Notes: generated by a model not told the origin, from the sequence alone. DNA of 64,000 nucleotides from Streptomyces profundus (GCF_020740535.1 NZ_CP082362.1:5701501-5765500), one strand, 5' to 3'. Numbered from the stretch's first letter, positions 49,047-58,781 are shown. Translations and numbers: made by a program.

Positions 49047-50309
49047 TCAGCTCGGGTCGGCCAACGCCTCGGCGAGCCGCTCGGCGGTCTGCCCGATCTG
49101 CCAGTCACGCGCCCCGAGCCCGCGCAGCGCCGCACCGATCGCCGCCACCGTCAGCTCGACCGGCGGCTCCCAGCACAGCCGACGCACCACCTCGGGCGTC
49201 AACAGGTTCTCCTGCGGCATCCGCAGCTCCTCGGCGTGCGCCGTGATCGTCGCCCTGGCCGCCGAGAGCCGCGCCGCGGCGACCGGATCCCGCTCGGCCC
49301 AGGCGCGCGGCGGGGGCGGGCCCTGCGGCGGCTGCGTCGTCGGCGGCAGCTCGCCCTCGGGCAGCTCAAGCGCCCGGTCGACGGCGGCCTGCCACTGCTG
49401 CAACTGGCGCCTGTTGGTGCGGTGGCCGAAGCCGGGCAGCGCGACCAGCGCCCTGGTGTCCTTCGGCAGGGCCTGGGCGGCGGCGACGATGGCCGCGTCC
49501 GAGAGGACCTTGCCGGGGGACAGATCCCGCCGCTGGGCCGTCTCGTCCCGCGCCGCCCACAGCTCGCGCACCACCCCCAACTGCCGGCGCTTGCGCACCT
49601 TGTGGACGCCCGAGGTGCGCCGCCAGGGCTCCTTGCGCGGCGGGGCGGGCGGCGCCGAGGCGATCGCCGCGAACTCCTCAAGGGCCCACGCCAGCTTTCC
49701 CTGGTGGCGCAGCTCCTCCTCCAGGGCGTCCCGCAGATCGACCAGCAGCTCCACGTCGAGCGCCGCGTACCGCAGCCAGGGCTCGGGCAGCGGACGGCTC
49801 GACCAGTCGACGGCGGAATGGCCCTTCTCCAGGCTGTAGCCGAGGACCGTCTCCACCATCACGCCAAGACCGACGCGCGCGAACCCGGCCAGCCGGCCGG
49901 CGAGTTCGGTGTCGAAGAGGATGCCGGGGCGCATGCCTATATCGCGCAGGCAGGGAAGGTCCTGGGTGGCCGCGTGCAGCACCCACTCGGCGTCCGCGAT
50001 GGCGTCGCCGAGCGGTGTGAGATCGGGGCAGGCGACCGGATCGATCAACGCGGTGCCGGCGCCGGCGCGGCGCAGCTGCACCAGATAGGCGCGCTGTCCG
50101 TAGCGGTAGCCGGAGGCGCGCTCCGCGTCCACGGCGACCGGCCCTGACCCGGAGCCGAAGGCTGCGATCGCCTCGGCGAGCGCGGCCTCGTCGGCGATCA
50201 CCGGGGGAACGCCCTCCCTGGGCGCGAGCAGGGGGACCGGAACGGGCCCCGACGGCTCAGCGGAGGGGAGTTCGGGCGCTGTCTCGGTGATCTGTTGGGC
50301 GTCGGTCAC
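49047..50309 (-). CDS. rnd: Ribonuclease D-like 3'-5' exoribonuclease (DEDD, HRDC)
   Basis: This 420-residue protein has DEDDy exonuclease motifs in order. They are VAVDAERASGYRY (Asp, Glu), HAATQDLPCLRDI (Asp) with FDTELAGRLAGF, and YAALDVELLVDL (Tyr/Asp). A helical HRDC-like region (RRDLSPGKVLSDAAIVAAA...) follows. The N-terminal 45 residues are Pro-rich and disordered. In the family it trims tRNA and other RNA 3' ends. GTG 50309 has a weak ribosome site; WhiI lies upstream with its own terminator. Confidence 0.92.
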   Translation of the reverse strand: MTDAQQITETAPELPSAEPSGPVPVPLLAPREGVPPVIADEAALAEAIAAFGSGSGPVAVDAERASGYRYGQRAYLVQLRRAGAGTALIDPVACPDLTPLGDAIADAEWVLHAATQDLPCLRDIGMRPGILFDTELAGRLAGFARVGLGVMVETVLGYSLEKGHSAVDWSSRPLPEPWLRYAALDVELLVDLRDALEEELRHQGKLAWALEEFAAIASAPPAPPRKEPWRRTSGVHKVRKRRQLGVVRELWAARDETAQRRDLSPGKVLSDAAIVAAAQALPKDTRALVALPGFGHRTNRRQLQQWQAAVDRALELPEGELPPTTQPPQGPPPPRAWAERDPVAAARLSAARATITAHAEELRMPQENLLTPEVVRRLCWEPPVELTVAAIGAALRGLGARDWQIGQTAERLAEALADPS

Positions 50310-50355
50310 CTGTCAAGGGTAACTGTGCGCTCATGGAGCACAACGTCTCCTCGTG

Positions 50356-50393
50356 CTCCTGGCGCACGCCCCGTACGGGACGTGCGCCAGGAG
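50356..50393 (-). terminator. Terminator of whiI
   Basis: CTCCTGGCGCACG at 50356-50368 and CGTGCGCCAGGAG at 50381-50393 form a perfect 13-bp stem with a 12-base loop. It lies 18 bp beyond the whiI stop on the minus strand. Confidence 0.75.
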
Positions 50394-50411
50394 GAGTGCG
50401 GGGAGCTGGGG

Positions 50412-51071
50412 TCAGTGGATGATGCCGGTGCGGAGGGCGACGGCGACCATGCCGGCGCGGTCCCCCGTGCCCAGCTTGCGGGCGATGCGGGCCAGGTGGC
50501 TCTTGACGGTGAGGGCGGAGAGCCCCATGGAGACGCCGATGGCCTTGTTCGACTGGCCCTCCGCCACCAGCCGCAACACCTCGACCTCCCGGCCGGACAG
50601 CTCACGGAAGCCGCCCTGGTGGGACGGGGCACCGGGCTGACGGCGGTGCATACGGGAGGCGGCGCCGATATGCGCAGCCCCTGGCCGGCCGGGCGGGCCG
50701 AGGTTGTTGCGGGTGCCGGTGACCACATAGCCCTTGACGCCACCGGCGAGGGCGTTGCGCACCGCGCCGATGTCGTCGGCGGCGGACAGGGCGAGACCGT
50801 TGGGCCAGCCGGCGGCCCTCGTCTCGGACAACAGAGTCAGGCCCGAACCGTCGGGCAGGTGGACGTCGGCAACGCAGATATCGCGCGGGTTGGCGACTCT
50901 GGGGCGGGCCTCCGCGATCGACGACGCCTCGATCACGTCCCGAACTCCGAGAGCCCACAGATGGCGGGTCACGGTGGAACGGACGCGAGGGTCGGCCACG
51001 ACGACCATGGCCGTCGGCTTGTTAGGGCGGTAGGCGACCAGGCTTGCGGGGTGCTCAAGGAGAACAGACAC
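50412..51071 (-). CDS. whiI: Sporulation response regulator WhiI (LuxR/NarL type)
   Basis: This 219-residue response regulator has a receiver domain with the phospho-acceptor-like Asp in CVADVHLPDGSG, the conserved Lys in GGVKGYVVTG, and only one acidic residue (VVVADPRVR) where two are usual. That suggests atypical phosphorylation. The LuxR-type HTH is LSGREVEVLRLVAEGQSNKAIGVSMGLSALTVKSHLARI (residues about 155-200). No sensor kinase is adjacent. Position between RNase D and hemE matches whiI (SCO6029) as I recall, and a sigma-WhiG-like promoter is present. It is expected to control late sporulation genes. Confidence 0.88.
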   Translation of the reverse strand: MSVLLEHPASLVAYRPNKPTAMVVVADPRVRSTVTRHLWALGVRDVIEASSIAEARPRVANPRDICVADVHLPDGSGLTLLSETRAAGWPNGLALSAADDIGAVRNALAGGVKGYVVTGTRNNLGPPGRPGAAHIGAASRMHRRQPGAPSHQGGFRELSGREVEVLRLVAEGQSNKAIGVSMGLSALTVKSHLARIARKLGTGDRAGMVAVALRTGIIH

Positions 51072-51153
51072 CGGGCCTCCCGGGAAGTGGGTGGGAAGGA
51101 TCCGAACTCCTCGGGGAGGAGTCGGGGCGATCCGGATGGAAGGGTCACAGACC

Positions 51154-51181
51154 TCTTCGGCAGGAAGGTTCCGGGCCTTTA
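51154..51181 (-). promoter_or_regulatory. Sigma-WhiG-type promoter of whiI
   Basis: On the minus strand TAAA (51178-51181) is followed by exactly 16 bp and GCCGAAGA (51154-51161). The sigma-WhiG consensus is TAAA-N16-GCCGATAA, so 10 of 12 positions agree with correct spacing. It lies about 80 bp before the whiI start, whose S. coelicolor counterpart is WhiG-dependent. Confidence 0.72.
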
Positions 51182-51273
51182 GGAATGATCACGAACCGGT
51201 GATTCGTCATCGCCGCCCTGACAGCCGGCGCGTCGTCCGCCGCCCGGGGGCTCGGCGTGACCGGTCGGGACCG

Positions 51274-51909
51274 TCAGTCGGAACGGGGCCCTCGGCGGCG
51301 GGGCAGCGCGGTGACGGCGGTGGTGGTGCCGGCCTCCGGGGGCAGGCCGGCGCACTGCGCCAGCAGGCCGCACCAGGCGAGGAGGTGTCCGGCGACATCG
51401 GCGGGGTCGGCCGGGGTCCAGGAGGCCCGCAGCTCCAGCTCGGCCTGGCCACGGCGCTCGGCGAGGCCGCCGAAGAACGCCGAATCCGCCCTGGTCACCG
51501 TCCCGTTGGGCGCGTGGGTCGGCAGCGCCCTGGCGTCCAGCGCCTCGATCAGCCAGGACCAGGCGACCTCGGGCAGCAGCGGGTCGCCCGCGAGATCGGG
51601 CTCCAGATCGGCCCTGGCCAGGGTGACGACCCGGAAGTCGCCGCGCCAGCTGTCGTCACCCGCCGGATCGTGCAGCAGCACGAAGCGCCCGTCGGCCAGC
51701 TCCTCGCCGCCCTCGGTGACCGTGGCGCCCAGCGCGTGCGCGTGCGGGGCCAGCCTGCGGGGTGGGGGGAGCGGGGAGAGCGTCACCTCGGGGCGCGGCC
51801 TGGCCGCGCTGAGCGCGGCCACCGCCTGCCGGAAGGCGGACGGTGCCCCAGCCCCGGGGTCGCTCATATCCGCTGACTCCTCCGCCGTATGAGTGCGAGA
51901 CGCTGCCAT
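51274..51909 (-). CDS. DUF3000 domain protein
   Basis: This 211-residue soluble protein belongs, by its FRQAVAALSAARPRPEVTLSPLPPP opening and WRGDFRVVTLARADLEPDL and EVAWSWLIEALD blocks, to the actinobacterial DUF3000 family of unknown function. It has no motif suggestive of catalysis. The start is uncertain: ATG 51909 with AGGG at 9 bp, or ATG 51867 with GGAGGAG at 9 bp. It is divergent from hemE by 90 bp, a neighbourhood conserved in streptomycetes as I recall, and it may be co-regulated with haem genes. Confidence 0.82.
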   Translation of the reverse strand: MAASRTHTAEESADMSDPGAGAPSAFRQAVAALSAARPRPEVTLSPLPPPRRLAPHAHALGATVTEGGEELADGRFVLLHDPAGDDSWRGDFRVVTLARADLEPDLAGDPLLPEVAWSWLIEALDARALPTHAPNGTVTRADSAFFGGLAERRGQAELELRASWTPADPADVAGHLLAWCGLLAQCAGLPPEAGTTTAVTALPRRRGPRSD

Positions 51910-51999
51910 GGCGGGTAACCCTAGGCGCCTGGGCCGCCCGCCGCCGGTAGCCACACCCGTGCGCGCGGACCGAACCGCCCACCGTGCGAGACTTCCCCT

Positions 52000-53031
52000 G
52001 TGACTGTGACCGACTCCCCGTTTCTGAAGGCGTGCCGTCGCGAGCCGGTGCCGCACACCCCCGTCTGGTTCATGCGTCAGGCCGGGCGTTCGCTTCCCGA
52101 GTATCGCAAGGCCCGCGAGGGGATCGCGATGCTGGACTCCTGCACCCGCCCGGAGTTGGTCACCGAGATCACGCTCCAGCCGGTGCGCAGGCACGGGGTG
52201 GACGCGGCGATCCTCTTCAGTGACATCGTGGTGCCGCTCAAGGCGATCGGTGTCGACCTCGACATCAAGCCGGGCGTCGGCCCGGTGATCGCCGAGCCGA
52301 TCCGCACCCGCGCCGACCTGGCGCGGCTGCGCCCGCTGGATCCTGCGGACGTCTCCTATGTGGCGGAGGCCGTGCGGGGCACGGTGGCCGAGCTGGGTGA
52401 CGTGCCGCTGATCGGCTTCGCCGGCGCCCCGTTCACCCTCGCCAGCTATCTGGTGGAGGGCGGGCCCTCGCGCAACCACGAGCACACCAAGGCCATGATG
52501 TACGGCGCCCCTGAGCTGTGGGCCGAGCTGGTCGACCGGCTGGCGGGGATCGCCGCCGCGTTCCTCTCGGTGCAGATCGAGTCCGGCGTCTCGGCGGTGC
52601 AGCTCTTCGATTCCTGGGCCGGCGCGTTGGCCCCCGCCGACTACCGGCGCGCGGTGCTGCCCGCCTCGGCCAAGGTGTTCTCGGCCGTGGCGCACCACGG
52701 GGTGCCGAGGATCCACTTCGGCGTGGGCACGGGGGAGTTGCTCGGCCTGCTCGGCGAGGCGGGCGCCGATGTGGTGGGCGTCGACTGGCGGGTGCCGCTG
52801 GACGAGGCCGCGCGCCGGGTCGGGCCTGGGAAGGCGTTGCAGGGGAACCTCGATCCGGCGGTGCTGTTCGCGCCCACGGCGGCGGTCCAGGAGCAGGCGG
52901 ACGAGGTGCTGGCCGCCGCGCGCGATCTGCCGGGCCATGTCTTCAACCTCGGCCACGGGGTGCTTCCCGACACCGACCCGGACGCGCTGACCCGGCTCGT
53001 CGCGCACGTCCACGAGCGCACCGCCGGGTAG
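52000..53031 (+). CDS. hemE: Uroporphyrinogen decarboxylase
   Basis: This 343-residue cofactor-free enzyme decarboxylates uroporphyrinogen III to coproporphyrinogen III. Substrate-binding blocks are [15 protein letters not shown] near residue 25 and [16 protein letters not shown] with the catalytic Asp. [16 protein letters not shown] and SWAGAL are also present, and [17 protein letters not shown] closes the enzyme. Length is usual. GTG 52000 gives the expected N-terminus. Together with cgoX and hemQ downstream it supplies the coproporphyrin-dependent haem route of actinobacteria. Confidence 0.97.
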   Translation: MTVTDSPFLKACRREPVPHTPVWFMRQAGRSLPEYRKAREGIAMLDSCTRPELVTEITLQPVRRHGVDAAILFSDIVVPLKAIGVDLDIKPGVGPVIAEPIRTRADLARLRPLDPADVSYVAEAVRGTVAELGDVPLIGFAGAPFTLASYLVEGGPSRNHEHTKAMMYGAPELWAELVDRLAGIAAAFLSVQIESGVSAVQLFDSWAGALAPADYRRAVLPASAKVFSAVAHHGVPRIHFGVGTGELLGLLGEAGADVVGVDWRVPLDEAARRVGPGKALQGNLDPAVLFAPTAAVQEQADEVLAAARDLPGHVFNLGHGVLPDTDPDALTRLVAHVHERTAG

Positions 53032-53066
53032 GGCGGGCGGGGGATCGGCGCGGTCCCCCGTCCGCC
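53032..53066. terminator. Hairpin between convergent hemE and DUF4349 genes
   Basis: GGCGGGCGGGGGA at 53032-53044 pairs with TCCCCCGTCCGCC at 53054-53066 with one mismatch. It can end both transcripts. Confidence 0.65.
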
Positions 53067-53070
53067 AGCG

Positions 53071-54135
53071 TCAGGCTTCGGGCTCGTTGCCGCGCTCCTC
53101 GTCCGGGGTCTTCCCCGGGCTGGTCAGCGGCGGCGGCGCGGTGACCGGCGGGGGCGGCTGGATGTGCCGGGGGTGGCGGCCTCGGGTCAGCCGGTCGAGC
53201 GGCAGCCGGTGGCCGAGCAGTCGCCAGAGCAGCCAGAGCAGGGCCAGCAGCGCGATCACCGGCAGCGAGGCGCCGACCGCGATCGCCAGCCAGACCAGCA
53301 GCAGCCAGACGAACTCCAGGCCGCCGCCGAGCGCGTCCACCACGCTCGGCCGGTCGTCGTCCTTCTCCGACTCGGTCTCGACCTCGTCCTCCACCATCAG
53401 CTCCAGGGAGATGGTGGCCAACGCGGTGTCGCCCCGCAGGCTCGCGATACGGGCCTCAAGCGACTCCAACTCGGCCTGGCGCCTGCTGAGTTCGGACTCC
53501 AGGCGGACGATGTCCTCCAGCGACTCGGCCTCGTCCATCAGGGCCCGCACCCGTTCGATGCTCTCCCGTTGGGTCTCCAGCCGGCTCTCCACGTCGACGA
53601 TCTCGTCGCCCACGTCCTCGGTCGTCAGCTCCCGGTGGGTCAGATCGCCAAGATCGGACAGCTCGGTCAGCAGGGGGGCGTACTCATCGGCGGGGACGCG
53701 CAGCGTCAGCATGGAGTACTGGATGCCCCCCTCGCCGCCGCTGGTCGACTCGTCGCTCACATAGCCGCCGGCCCGCTGCGTCAGCCGGACGGCCTCCGCG
53801 TGGCCGTCCGCGAGCGTCTCCACCACCACGGAGATCGACGCCGACTGGATCAGCTGGCTGGGGTCCGGCACCTCGGAGACGGTGCCGATGTCCTCCAGGC
53901 TCCCGCGCTCACCGGCCTCGCCGTTGTCGCCGTCCTCGGGGGCGGCCTCGTCGGCGCCGCCGGCCTCGGACCGCTCCTCATCCACCCGCATGTCGGCCTG
54001 GCCCGCGCCCCCCTCGTCCGAGGTGGCGGAGTCGGACGACGAGGTGCAGCCGGCGAGCAGCAGCCCACCGGCCAGCAGGGCCACCAGTGCCGTCCCCGGT
54101 CTGTGGCGTCGCCCTGCCCCTGTGCGTTGCCGCAT
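53071..54135 (-). CDS. DUF4349 lipoprotein with C-terminal membrane segment
   Basis: This 354-residue protein has a signal sequence with lipobox LAGC at about residue 30. An acidic Ser/Gly/Glu-rich linker follows, then the DUF4349 domain (residues about 90-255). It contains SASISVVVETLADGHAEAV and TLRVPADEYAPLLTELSDLGD, then a coiled coil (SLEDIVRLESELSRRQAELESL). A strong hydrophobic segment near residues 270-310 and a Pro-rich tail follow. It is probably surface-anchored and spans the membrane near its end. Function is unknown. It sits between hemE and cgoX but on the opposite strand. Confidence 0.88.
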   Translation of the reverse strand: MRQRTGAGRRHRPGTALVALLAGGLLLAGCTSSSDSATSDEGGAGQADMRVDEERSEAGGADEAAPEDGDNGEAGERGSLEDIGTVSEVPDPSQLIQSASISVVVETLADGHAEAVRLTQRAGGYVSDESTSGGEGGIQYSMLTLRVPADEYAPLLTELSDLGDLTHRELTTEDVGDEIVDVESRLETQRESIERVRALMDEAESLEDIVRLESELSRRQAELESLEARIASLRGDTALATISLELMVEDEVETESEKDDDRPSVVDALGGGLEFVWLLLVWLAIAVGASLPVIALLALLWLLWRLLGHRLPLDRLTRGRHPRHIQPPPPVTAPPPLTSPGKTPDEERGNEPEA

Positions 54136-54265
54136 GACGGAACCCCCTTGTCGCGATGACCTGTTGTCACCCGTTGGACGGATGGCACGGAGGTCCGGTT
54201 GTCGCTAAGGGGTTCCGATGAGGTCACGCGTCAGACTCGGTGCGGCGTCTGCGACAGTAGAGGCC

Positions 54266-55663
54266 ATGCATGTGATCGTCGTCGGCGGCGGGATCTCGGG
54301 TCTCGCCGCCGCCCATCGGCTGCTCGCCGCCGGAGTCCGGGTCACCCTCCTGGAGTCGGATCGGCGCCTCGGCGGCAAACTCCACACCGGCCGGCTCGCC
54401 GGTGTCCAGGTCGACCTGGGGGCGGAGTCGCTGCTCGCCAGACGGCCGGAGGCCATCGAGCTGGCGGAGGCCGTCGGTCTCGGCGAGGCGCTGCGTCCGC
54501 CCAGGGTCACCAGCGCCGCGATCTGGTCGCGCGGGACCTTGCGGCCCATGCCGCAGGGGCAGGTGATGGGGGTGCCGTCGAGCGCGGCGGCGCTGGCCGG
54601 GGTGCTCTCGGACGCCGGTCTCGCCCGGATCGCCAGGGACGCCGAACTGCCGCCGCTCGATCTGTCGGACGACATCGGCATCGGGCGTCTGGTCGCCGAC
54701 CGGATGGGGTCCGAGGTCGTCGACCGGCTGGTCGATCCGCTGCTCGGCGGGGTCTACGCGGGCGACGCCTACCGGATCTCGCTGCGCGCGGCCGTGCCCA
54801 AGCTCTACGAGGCGGCGCGCGAACACGACTCGCTGCTGGCCGCCGTCCGCTCGCTTCGGCGCGAGTCCCCGGCCGCGGGCACCCCGGTCTTCACCGGCAT
54901 CGTGGGCGGCGTCGGCACGCTCGCCGCCGCCGTCGCAGAGAACGTCGCCGGGCGCGGCGCCGTGGTGGAGACGGGGGTCACCGTCACCGGGCTGCGGCGC
55001 ACCGCGCGCGGCTGGGCCGCCGCGCTGGACGACGGCCGTTCGCTGGTCGCGGACGGGGTGCTGCTGGCGGTGCCGGCGCCGGCCGCCGGCCGGCTGCTGG
55101 CGGCCGAGGCGCCGGCCGCAGCCGGGGAGTTGGCCGCCGTGGAGTACTCCTCGATGGCGCTGGTCACGATGGCCTTCCGCCGCTCGGAGCTGGCGCGGCT
55201 GCCGCGCGGCAGCGGCTTCCTGGTGCCGGCCGTCGACGGCCGCACCGTCAAGGCGGCCACCTTCACCAGCGGCAAGTGGGACTGGTCCGCCGCCGCCGAC
55301 CCCGGCCTCTTCGTGCTGCGCGCCTCGGTGGGGCGCTACGCCGACGAGAGCCCGCTGGAGTGGGACGACACGGATCTGGTGCGGGTGGCGCTGGGCGATC
55401 TGGAGGAGGCGGTCGGGCTGCGCGCCAAGCCCGTCGACCACGTGGTCAGCCGCTGGTGGCAGGGGCTGCCGCAGTACACCGTCGGCCATGACTCCCGGGT
55501 GGCCAGGGTGCGCGGCTACCTCGCCGGGCTGCCGGGGCTCGGCCTCTGCGGCGCGGCCTACGACGGGGTGGGCGTGCCCGCCTGCATCGGCGGGGCCGAG
55601 CAGGCGGCGGCCGAGCTGCTGCGCACCCTGCCGACCGGGCCGAGGGGCGAGGCGGGAGAATAG
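54266..55663 (+). CDS. cgoX: Coproporphyrinogen III oxidase (HemY/HemG type)
   Basis: This 465-residue FAD enzyme has the dinucleotide-binding motif [19 protein letters not shown] at the N-terminus, the FAD-contacting [21 protein letters not shown], and [23 protein letters not shown] at the C-terminus. It oxidises a porphyrinogen to the porphyrin. In actinobacteria that use HemQ, as the adjacent gene implies, the substrate is coproporphyrinogen III. ATG 54266 starts right at the first strand; the longer frame upstream is not needed. hemQ starts 5 bp after its stop. Confidence 0.94.
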   Translation: MHVIVVGGGISGLAAAHRLLAAGVRVTLLESDRRLGGKLHTGRLAGVQVDLGAESLLARRPEAIELAEAVGLGEALRPPRVTSAAIWSRGTLRPMPQGQVMGVPSSAAALAGVLSDAGLARIARDAELPPLDLSDDIGIGRLVADRMGSEVVDRLVDPLLGGVYAGDAYRISLRAAVPKLYEAAREHDSLLAAVRSLRRESPAAGTPVFTGIVGGVGTLAAAVAENVAGRGAVVETGVTVTGLRRTARGWAAALDDGRSLVADGVLLAVPAPAAGRLLAAEAPAAAGELAAVEYSSMALVTMAFRRSELARLPRGSGFLVPAVDGRTVKAATFTSGKWDWSAAADPGLFVLRASVGRYADESPLEWDDTDLVRVALGDLEEAVGLRAKPVDHVVSRWWQGLPQYTVGHDSRVARVRGYLAGLPGLGLCGAAYDGVGVPACIGGAEQAAAELLRTLPTGPRGEAGE

Positions 55664-55668
55664 GCGCC

Positions 55669-56379
55669 ATGACGAACGCACCCGAGAAGCCCGCCGGCAA
55701 GCGCGCCAAGGAACTGAACGAGGTCATCCGCTACACGCTGTGGTCGGTGTTCCGGCTGCGGGACGCGCTGCCCGAGGAACGGGCCGGGCTCGCGGACGAG
55801 GTGACCGGGCTGTTCGATCAGCTGGCCGCCAAGGACGTGGTCGTCCGGGGCACCTATGACGTGTCCGGGCTCCGCGCCGACGCCGATGTGTTGATCTGGT
55901 GGCACGCCGCCACGGCCGACGCCCTTCAGGAGGCGTACAACCTCTTCCGCCGCACCGGTCTCGGCCGGCTCCTCGATCCGGTCTGGTCGAACATGGCGCT
56001 GCATCGGCCCGCGGAGTTCAACAAGTCGCATATCCCGGCGTTCCTCGCCGACGAGACCCCGCGCGACTATGTGAGCGTCTACCCCTTCGTCCGCTCCTAC
56101 GAGTGGTATCTGCTGCCGGACGAGGAGCGGCGGGCGATGCTGGCCGCCCACGGGAAGATGGCCAGGGGCTATCCCGATGTGCGGGCCAACACCGTCGCCT
56201 CGTTCTCGCTGGGTGACTACGAGTGGATTCTGGCCTTCGAGGCCGACGAGCTGCACCGCATCGTCGACCTGATGCGTCATCTGCGCGGCTCGGAGGCCAG
56301 GCTGCACGTCCGGGAGGAGGTCCCGTTCTACACGGGGCGCCGCCGGGAGGTCTCCGAGCTGGTAGCCGGGCTCGCCTGA
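55669..56379 (+). CDS. hemQ: Coproheme decarboxylase (HemQ/ChdC, chlorite-dismutase family)
   Basis: This 236-residue member of the chlorite-dismutase fold decarboxylates two propionates of coproheme to give protohaem. The active-site Tyr region is [13 protein letters not shown] at about residues 140-152 and the proximal His is in [14 protein letters not shown]. Length and the missing Arg of true chlorite dismutase fit HemQ. It is translationally linked to cgoX (5 bp apart). Ferrochelatase is not in the window. Confidence 0.95.
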   Translation: MTNAPEKPAGKRAKELNEVIRYTLWSVFRLRDALPEERAGLADEVTGLFDQLAAKDVVVRGTYDVSGLRADADVLIWWHAATADALQEAYNLFRRTGLGRLLDPVWSNMALHRPAEFNKSHIPAFLADETPRDYVSVYPFVRSYEWYLLPDEERRAMLAAHGKMARGYPDVRANTVASFSLGDYEWILAFEADELHRIVDLMRHLRGSEARLHVREEVPFYTGRRREVSELVAGLA

Positions 56380-56438
56380 GACGGGCTCAACCGGCGGGCG
56401 GGGTTGACGGGTCGACGGTTGGCCGGCGCGCGCGCCGG

Positions 56439-57344
56439 TCAGCCGCCGCAGCCACCACAGCCCCCGCACCCGCCGCCACCACCGCAGCCGCCGCCGTCCC
56501 CGCCACCGCCGTCTCCACCGCCGCCGTCCCCGCCGCCACCGTCCGAGCCGCCGGTGCCCGTGCCGGCGTCGCCGCCGCAGCCGGCGCCCCAGAGGGGCGC
56601 GACGCCGCCGGCGGCGACCGGGGCGGCGCCCGTCTGCGCCGACTGGAACTGCGTGCGCAGCGCCGGTTCGAGCACCATCGCGCCGGTGAGCGCCAGGGCC
56701 GCCGGCGCGCCCAGGGTGACGAACGGGACCGTCCGGCGCAGCCGCCACAGCTCCCGGTTCCCCTCGTCGGTCAGCGCCGATGGGGTGGGCGCGGCGACGA
56801 AGGAGCCGATCAGGGCCACCAGGGCGCAGCCAGGCCCGGTCAGCGCGATGGGATCGTCGAACGCCGAGGTGGCGAAACCGTACGGCAGGGTCAGCAGGCC
56901 CAGTACCCCCAGGACGCGGGTGAGCCAGATGGCGCGCCGCCACGCCGCCTGCCGCCGGGGTTCGAAGAGGAGACCCCTGGCGGTGAGCGTCGCGCCGATG
57001 GCCTGCACCTCGGGGGAGGCGACCAGCGAGGCGCGCACCCTCGTCAGCGGCGTGTACCAGTCGTTGCCGCAGGTGCGGAGCGCCGCCCGCTCCAGGGCGT
57101 CGTCGGCCTTGGGCCGCTCCACCACGAACTGCTCGTCCTCGATGGTGGCGCGTTCCTTCGTGACCAGCCCGTAGATCACCGTGTCGGCCACCCGGCCGGC
57201 GCCGCCCGCCAGGAAGGCGGACTCCGCCATGGTGTGCACCCTGCCGTCGGGGACCCCCCGCGCCAGCCGGGCCCTGGCCCGGCGCCGCAGCGCGACCAGC
57301 AGACAGCACAGGGCGAGCACCCCGGGTACGAGCAGCAACAGCAT
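56439..57344 (-). CDS. TIGR04222-like membrane protein with Gly/Cys-rich C-terminal tail
   Basis: This 301-residue protein starts with a membrane segment. A soluble block with TMAESAFLAGGAGRVADTVI and RTCGNDWYTPLTRVRASL follows, then a hydrophobic pair near residues 140-180 and 205-225. The final 50 residues are almost only Gly, Asp and Cys, ending CGGGGGCGGCGGCGG, with five Cys. I recall this architecture from the TIGR04222 family, which often neighbours DUF692 genes. The tail looks like a modifiable peptide or metal-binding module. It is the last gene of an operon with the MNIO oxidase, 5 bp after its neighbour. ATG 57344 is preferred; GTG 57353 overlaps the previous stop as GTGA. Confidence 0.85.
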   Translation of the reverse strand: MLLLLVPGVLALCCLLVALRRRARARLARGVPDGRVHTMAESAFLAGGAGRVADTVIYGLVTKERATIEDEQFVVERPKADDALERAALRTCGNDWYTPLTRVRASLVASPEVQAIGATLTARGLLFEPRRQAAWRRAIWLTRVLGVLGLLTLPYGFATSAFDDPIALTGPGCALVALIGSFVAAPTPSALTDEGNRELWRLRRTVPFVTLGAPAALALTGAMVLEPALRTQFQSAQTGAAPVAAGGVAPLWGAGCGGDAGTGTGGSDGGGGDGGGGDGGGGDGGGCGGGGGCGGCGGCGG

Positions 57345-57349
57345 CGCGT

Positions 57350-57814
57350 TCACCTCTCCTCGCGCCGCTGGCGCGGCGCCCTCCACAGGCCACGGACCGA
57401 CCGGCGGCGCCGGTCGTCGCCCTGTCCCCCGGCCAGCCAACGGCCGAGCCGCTCGCGGGCGGCGGGGTCGGCCGGTCGGCCCTCGGCCAGCAGCTGCCGG
57501 ACGAAGGCGATGGCGTCCTGGTGGTATCCGCCGGTCAGCGGGTGCCGCGCGGCATAGCGGCGGGCCTCGGCGCGGTAGCCGTCGCCGAGGATCTCGGGGA
57601 GCTCGGGGGCGACCCTCGCCAGCACCCGGGCGCGTTTGGCGGCCAGCGCGGCGGACTGGGCCCGGAGGCGGCCGGCGTCGAAGCCGGCCGGCGGCGGGCC
57701 GCCGCCGGTGAGCGCGGTGAGCAACTCGGCCTGGGCGAGCGCCAGTCGGCGCCGGGCGGCGGCCGGCTCCGCCGGCTCGGCCGGCGGCGCGGGGGAGACG
57801 GCGGGCTCAGGCAC
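57350..57814 (-). CDS. Unknown helical protein between the MNIO and Gly/Cys-tail genes
   Basis: This 154-residue protein is Ala/Arg-rich and mostly helical ([21 protein letters not shown], then [24 protein letters not shown]). I do not recognise a domain. Its GTG start overlaps the end of the DUF692 gene by 8 bp, and the next gene begins 5 bp after its stop, so it is translationally embedded in the operon. In MNIO systems a small partner protein usually recognises the precursor and presents it to the oxidase. That role is inferred from position only. Confidence 0.75.
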   Translation of the reverse strand: MPEPAVSPAPPAEPAEPAAARRRLALAQAELLTALTGGGPPPAGFDAGRLRAQSAALAAKRARVLARVAPELPEILGDGYRAEARRYAARHPLTGGYHQDAIAFVRQLLAEGRPADPAARERLGRWLAGGQGDDRRRRSVRGLWRAPRQRREER

Positions 57815-58646
57815 GGCTCACCGTCCCGGACTCCACCACGGCGCGGATCGCGGCCAGTTCGGCGGCCAGCTCGGCCGGCGGCGGGAAGCCGTCGTCCCGC
57901 TCCAACATCACCCCGGGGGGCCGGACGCGGTCGCACAGCTCGCCGAGCACGTCGAGGACACGCGGCGGCACCGGGTGCGCGTGGCTGTCGTGCCACAGAC
58001 CGTCCCGTTCGACGCCGCCCGCGACATGCACATAGGCGAGCGCGTCGAGGGGGAGCGCGTCCAGCGCCTCGGCCGGGTCCTCGCCCCGGTTCACCTGGTT
58101 CGTATGGAGGTTGGCCACATCGATCAGCAGCCGCACCCCCGTGCGCTCGACGAGCTCGCTCAGGAACTCGGCCTCGGTCAACTCCTCGTCCGGCCAGGAG
58201 AACAGCGCCGCGATGTTCTCCAGGGCCAGCGGCACCGGCAGCGCGTCCTGGGCGATCCGCACGTTGGCGCAGAGCACGTCGAGCGCGTCCCGGGTGCGCG
58301 GCACGGGCAGCAGGTGGCCGGCCTCGATCCTCGGCGTCCCGGCGAGCGGGCCACCGGCGCGGACAAAGGCGATGTGCTCGGTGACCAGCGGCGCCGCCAG
58401 CGCCTCGGCGAGCCCGGCCAGCGCCATCAGCCGGCCGGGCGCCGGGCGTTCGGCGCCGCCGAGGCCAAGCCCGATCCCGTGCGGGATCACCGTGGCGCCG
58501 CGCTCGCGCAGCCGGGCCAGCGGCGCGGGAACGTGGTCCGCGCAGATGTTCTCCGCGACCACCTCGACCCAGTCGATGTCCGGCAGGCCCTCGATCACGT
58601 CGGCCAGCTCAGGGCGCCATCCGATGCCCAACCCCAATGTGCCCAC
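57807..58646 (-). CDS. DUF692 multinuclear iron oxidase (MNIO)
   Basis: This 279-residue TIM-barrel protein of the DUF692/MbnB family has candidate metal ligands where expected. These are [10 protein letters not shown] (Glu), PHGIGLGLG (His), EHIAFV (Glu/His), ALENIAALF (Glu), [18 protein letters not shown] (Asp, Asn, His), VHVAGGVE and WHDSHAHPV (His, Asp, His), and MLERDDGF (Glu/Asp). Such enzymes use two or three iron ions to oxidise Cys or other residues of peptides. GTG 58646 has GGGGAGG upstream. It leads the operon with the unknown partner and the Gly/Cys-tailed membrane protein. Peptide modification is inferred from the family. Confidence 0.9.
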   Translation of the reverse strand: MGTLGLGIGWRPELADVIEGLPDIDWVEVVAENICADHVPAPLARLRERGATVIPHGIGLGLGGAERPAPGRLMALAGLAEALAAPLVTEHIAFVRAGGPLAGTPRIEAGHLLPVPRTRDALDVLCANVRIAQDALPVPLALENIAALFSWPDEELTEAEFLSELVERTGVRLLIDVANLHTNQVNRGEDPAEALDALPLDALAYVHVAGGVERDGLWHDSHAHPVPPRVLDVLGELCDRVRPPGVMLERDDGFPPPAELAAELAAIRAVVESGTVSRA

Positions 58647-58781
58647 GGCACCTCCCCGTTCGCGCCGCCCGACGGTACCCGGCGCGCTGTTCCCTTCATC
58701 CCCCGGGGCGTGGGGACCAATCCGGTAACCGCTTGGATTTGAGGCATTCCAGAGGTTTGGCGCGGGGTTCCGCGGCGGGCG

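Noticed and set aside
47280..50147. 955-codon plus-strand frame over fadB, fadA and RNase D
   Set aside because: The three minus-strand genes have catalytic motifs; this frame has none and spans gene boundaries.
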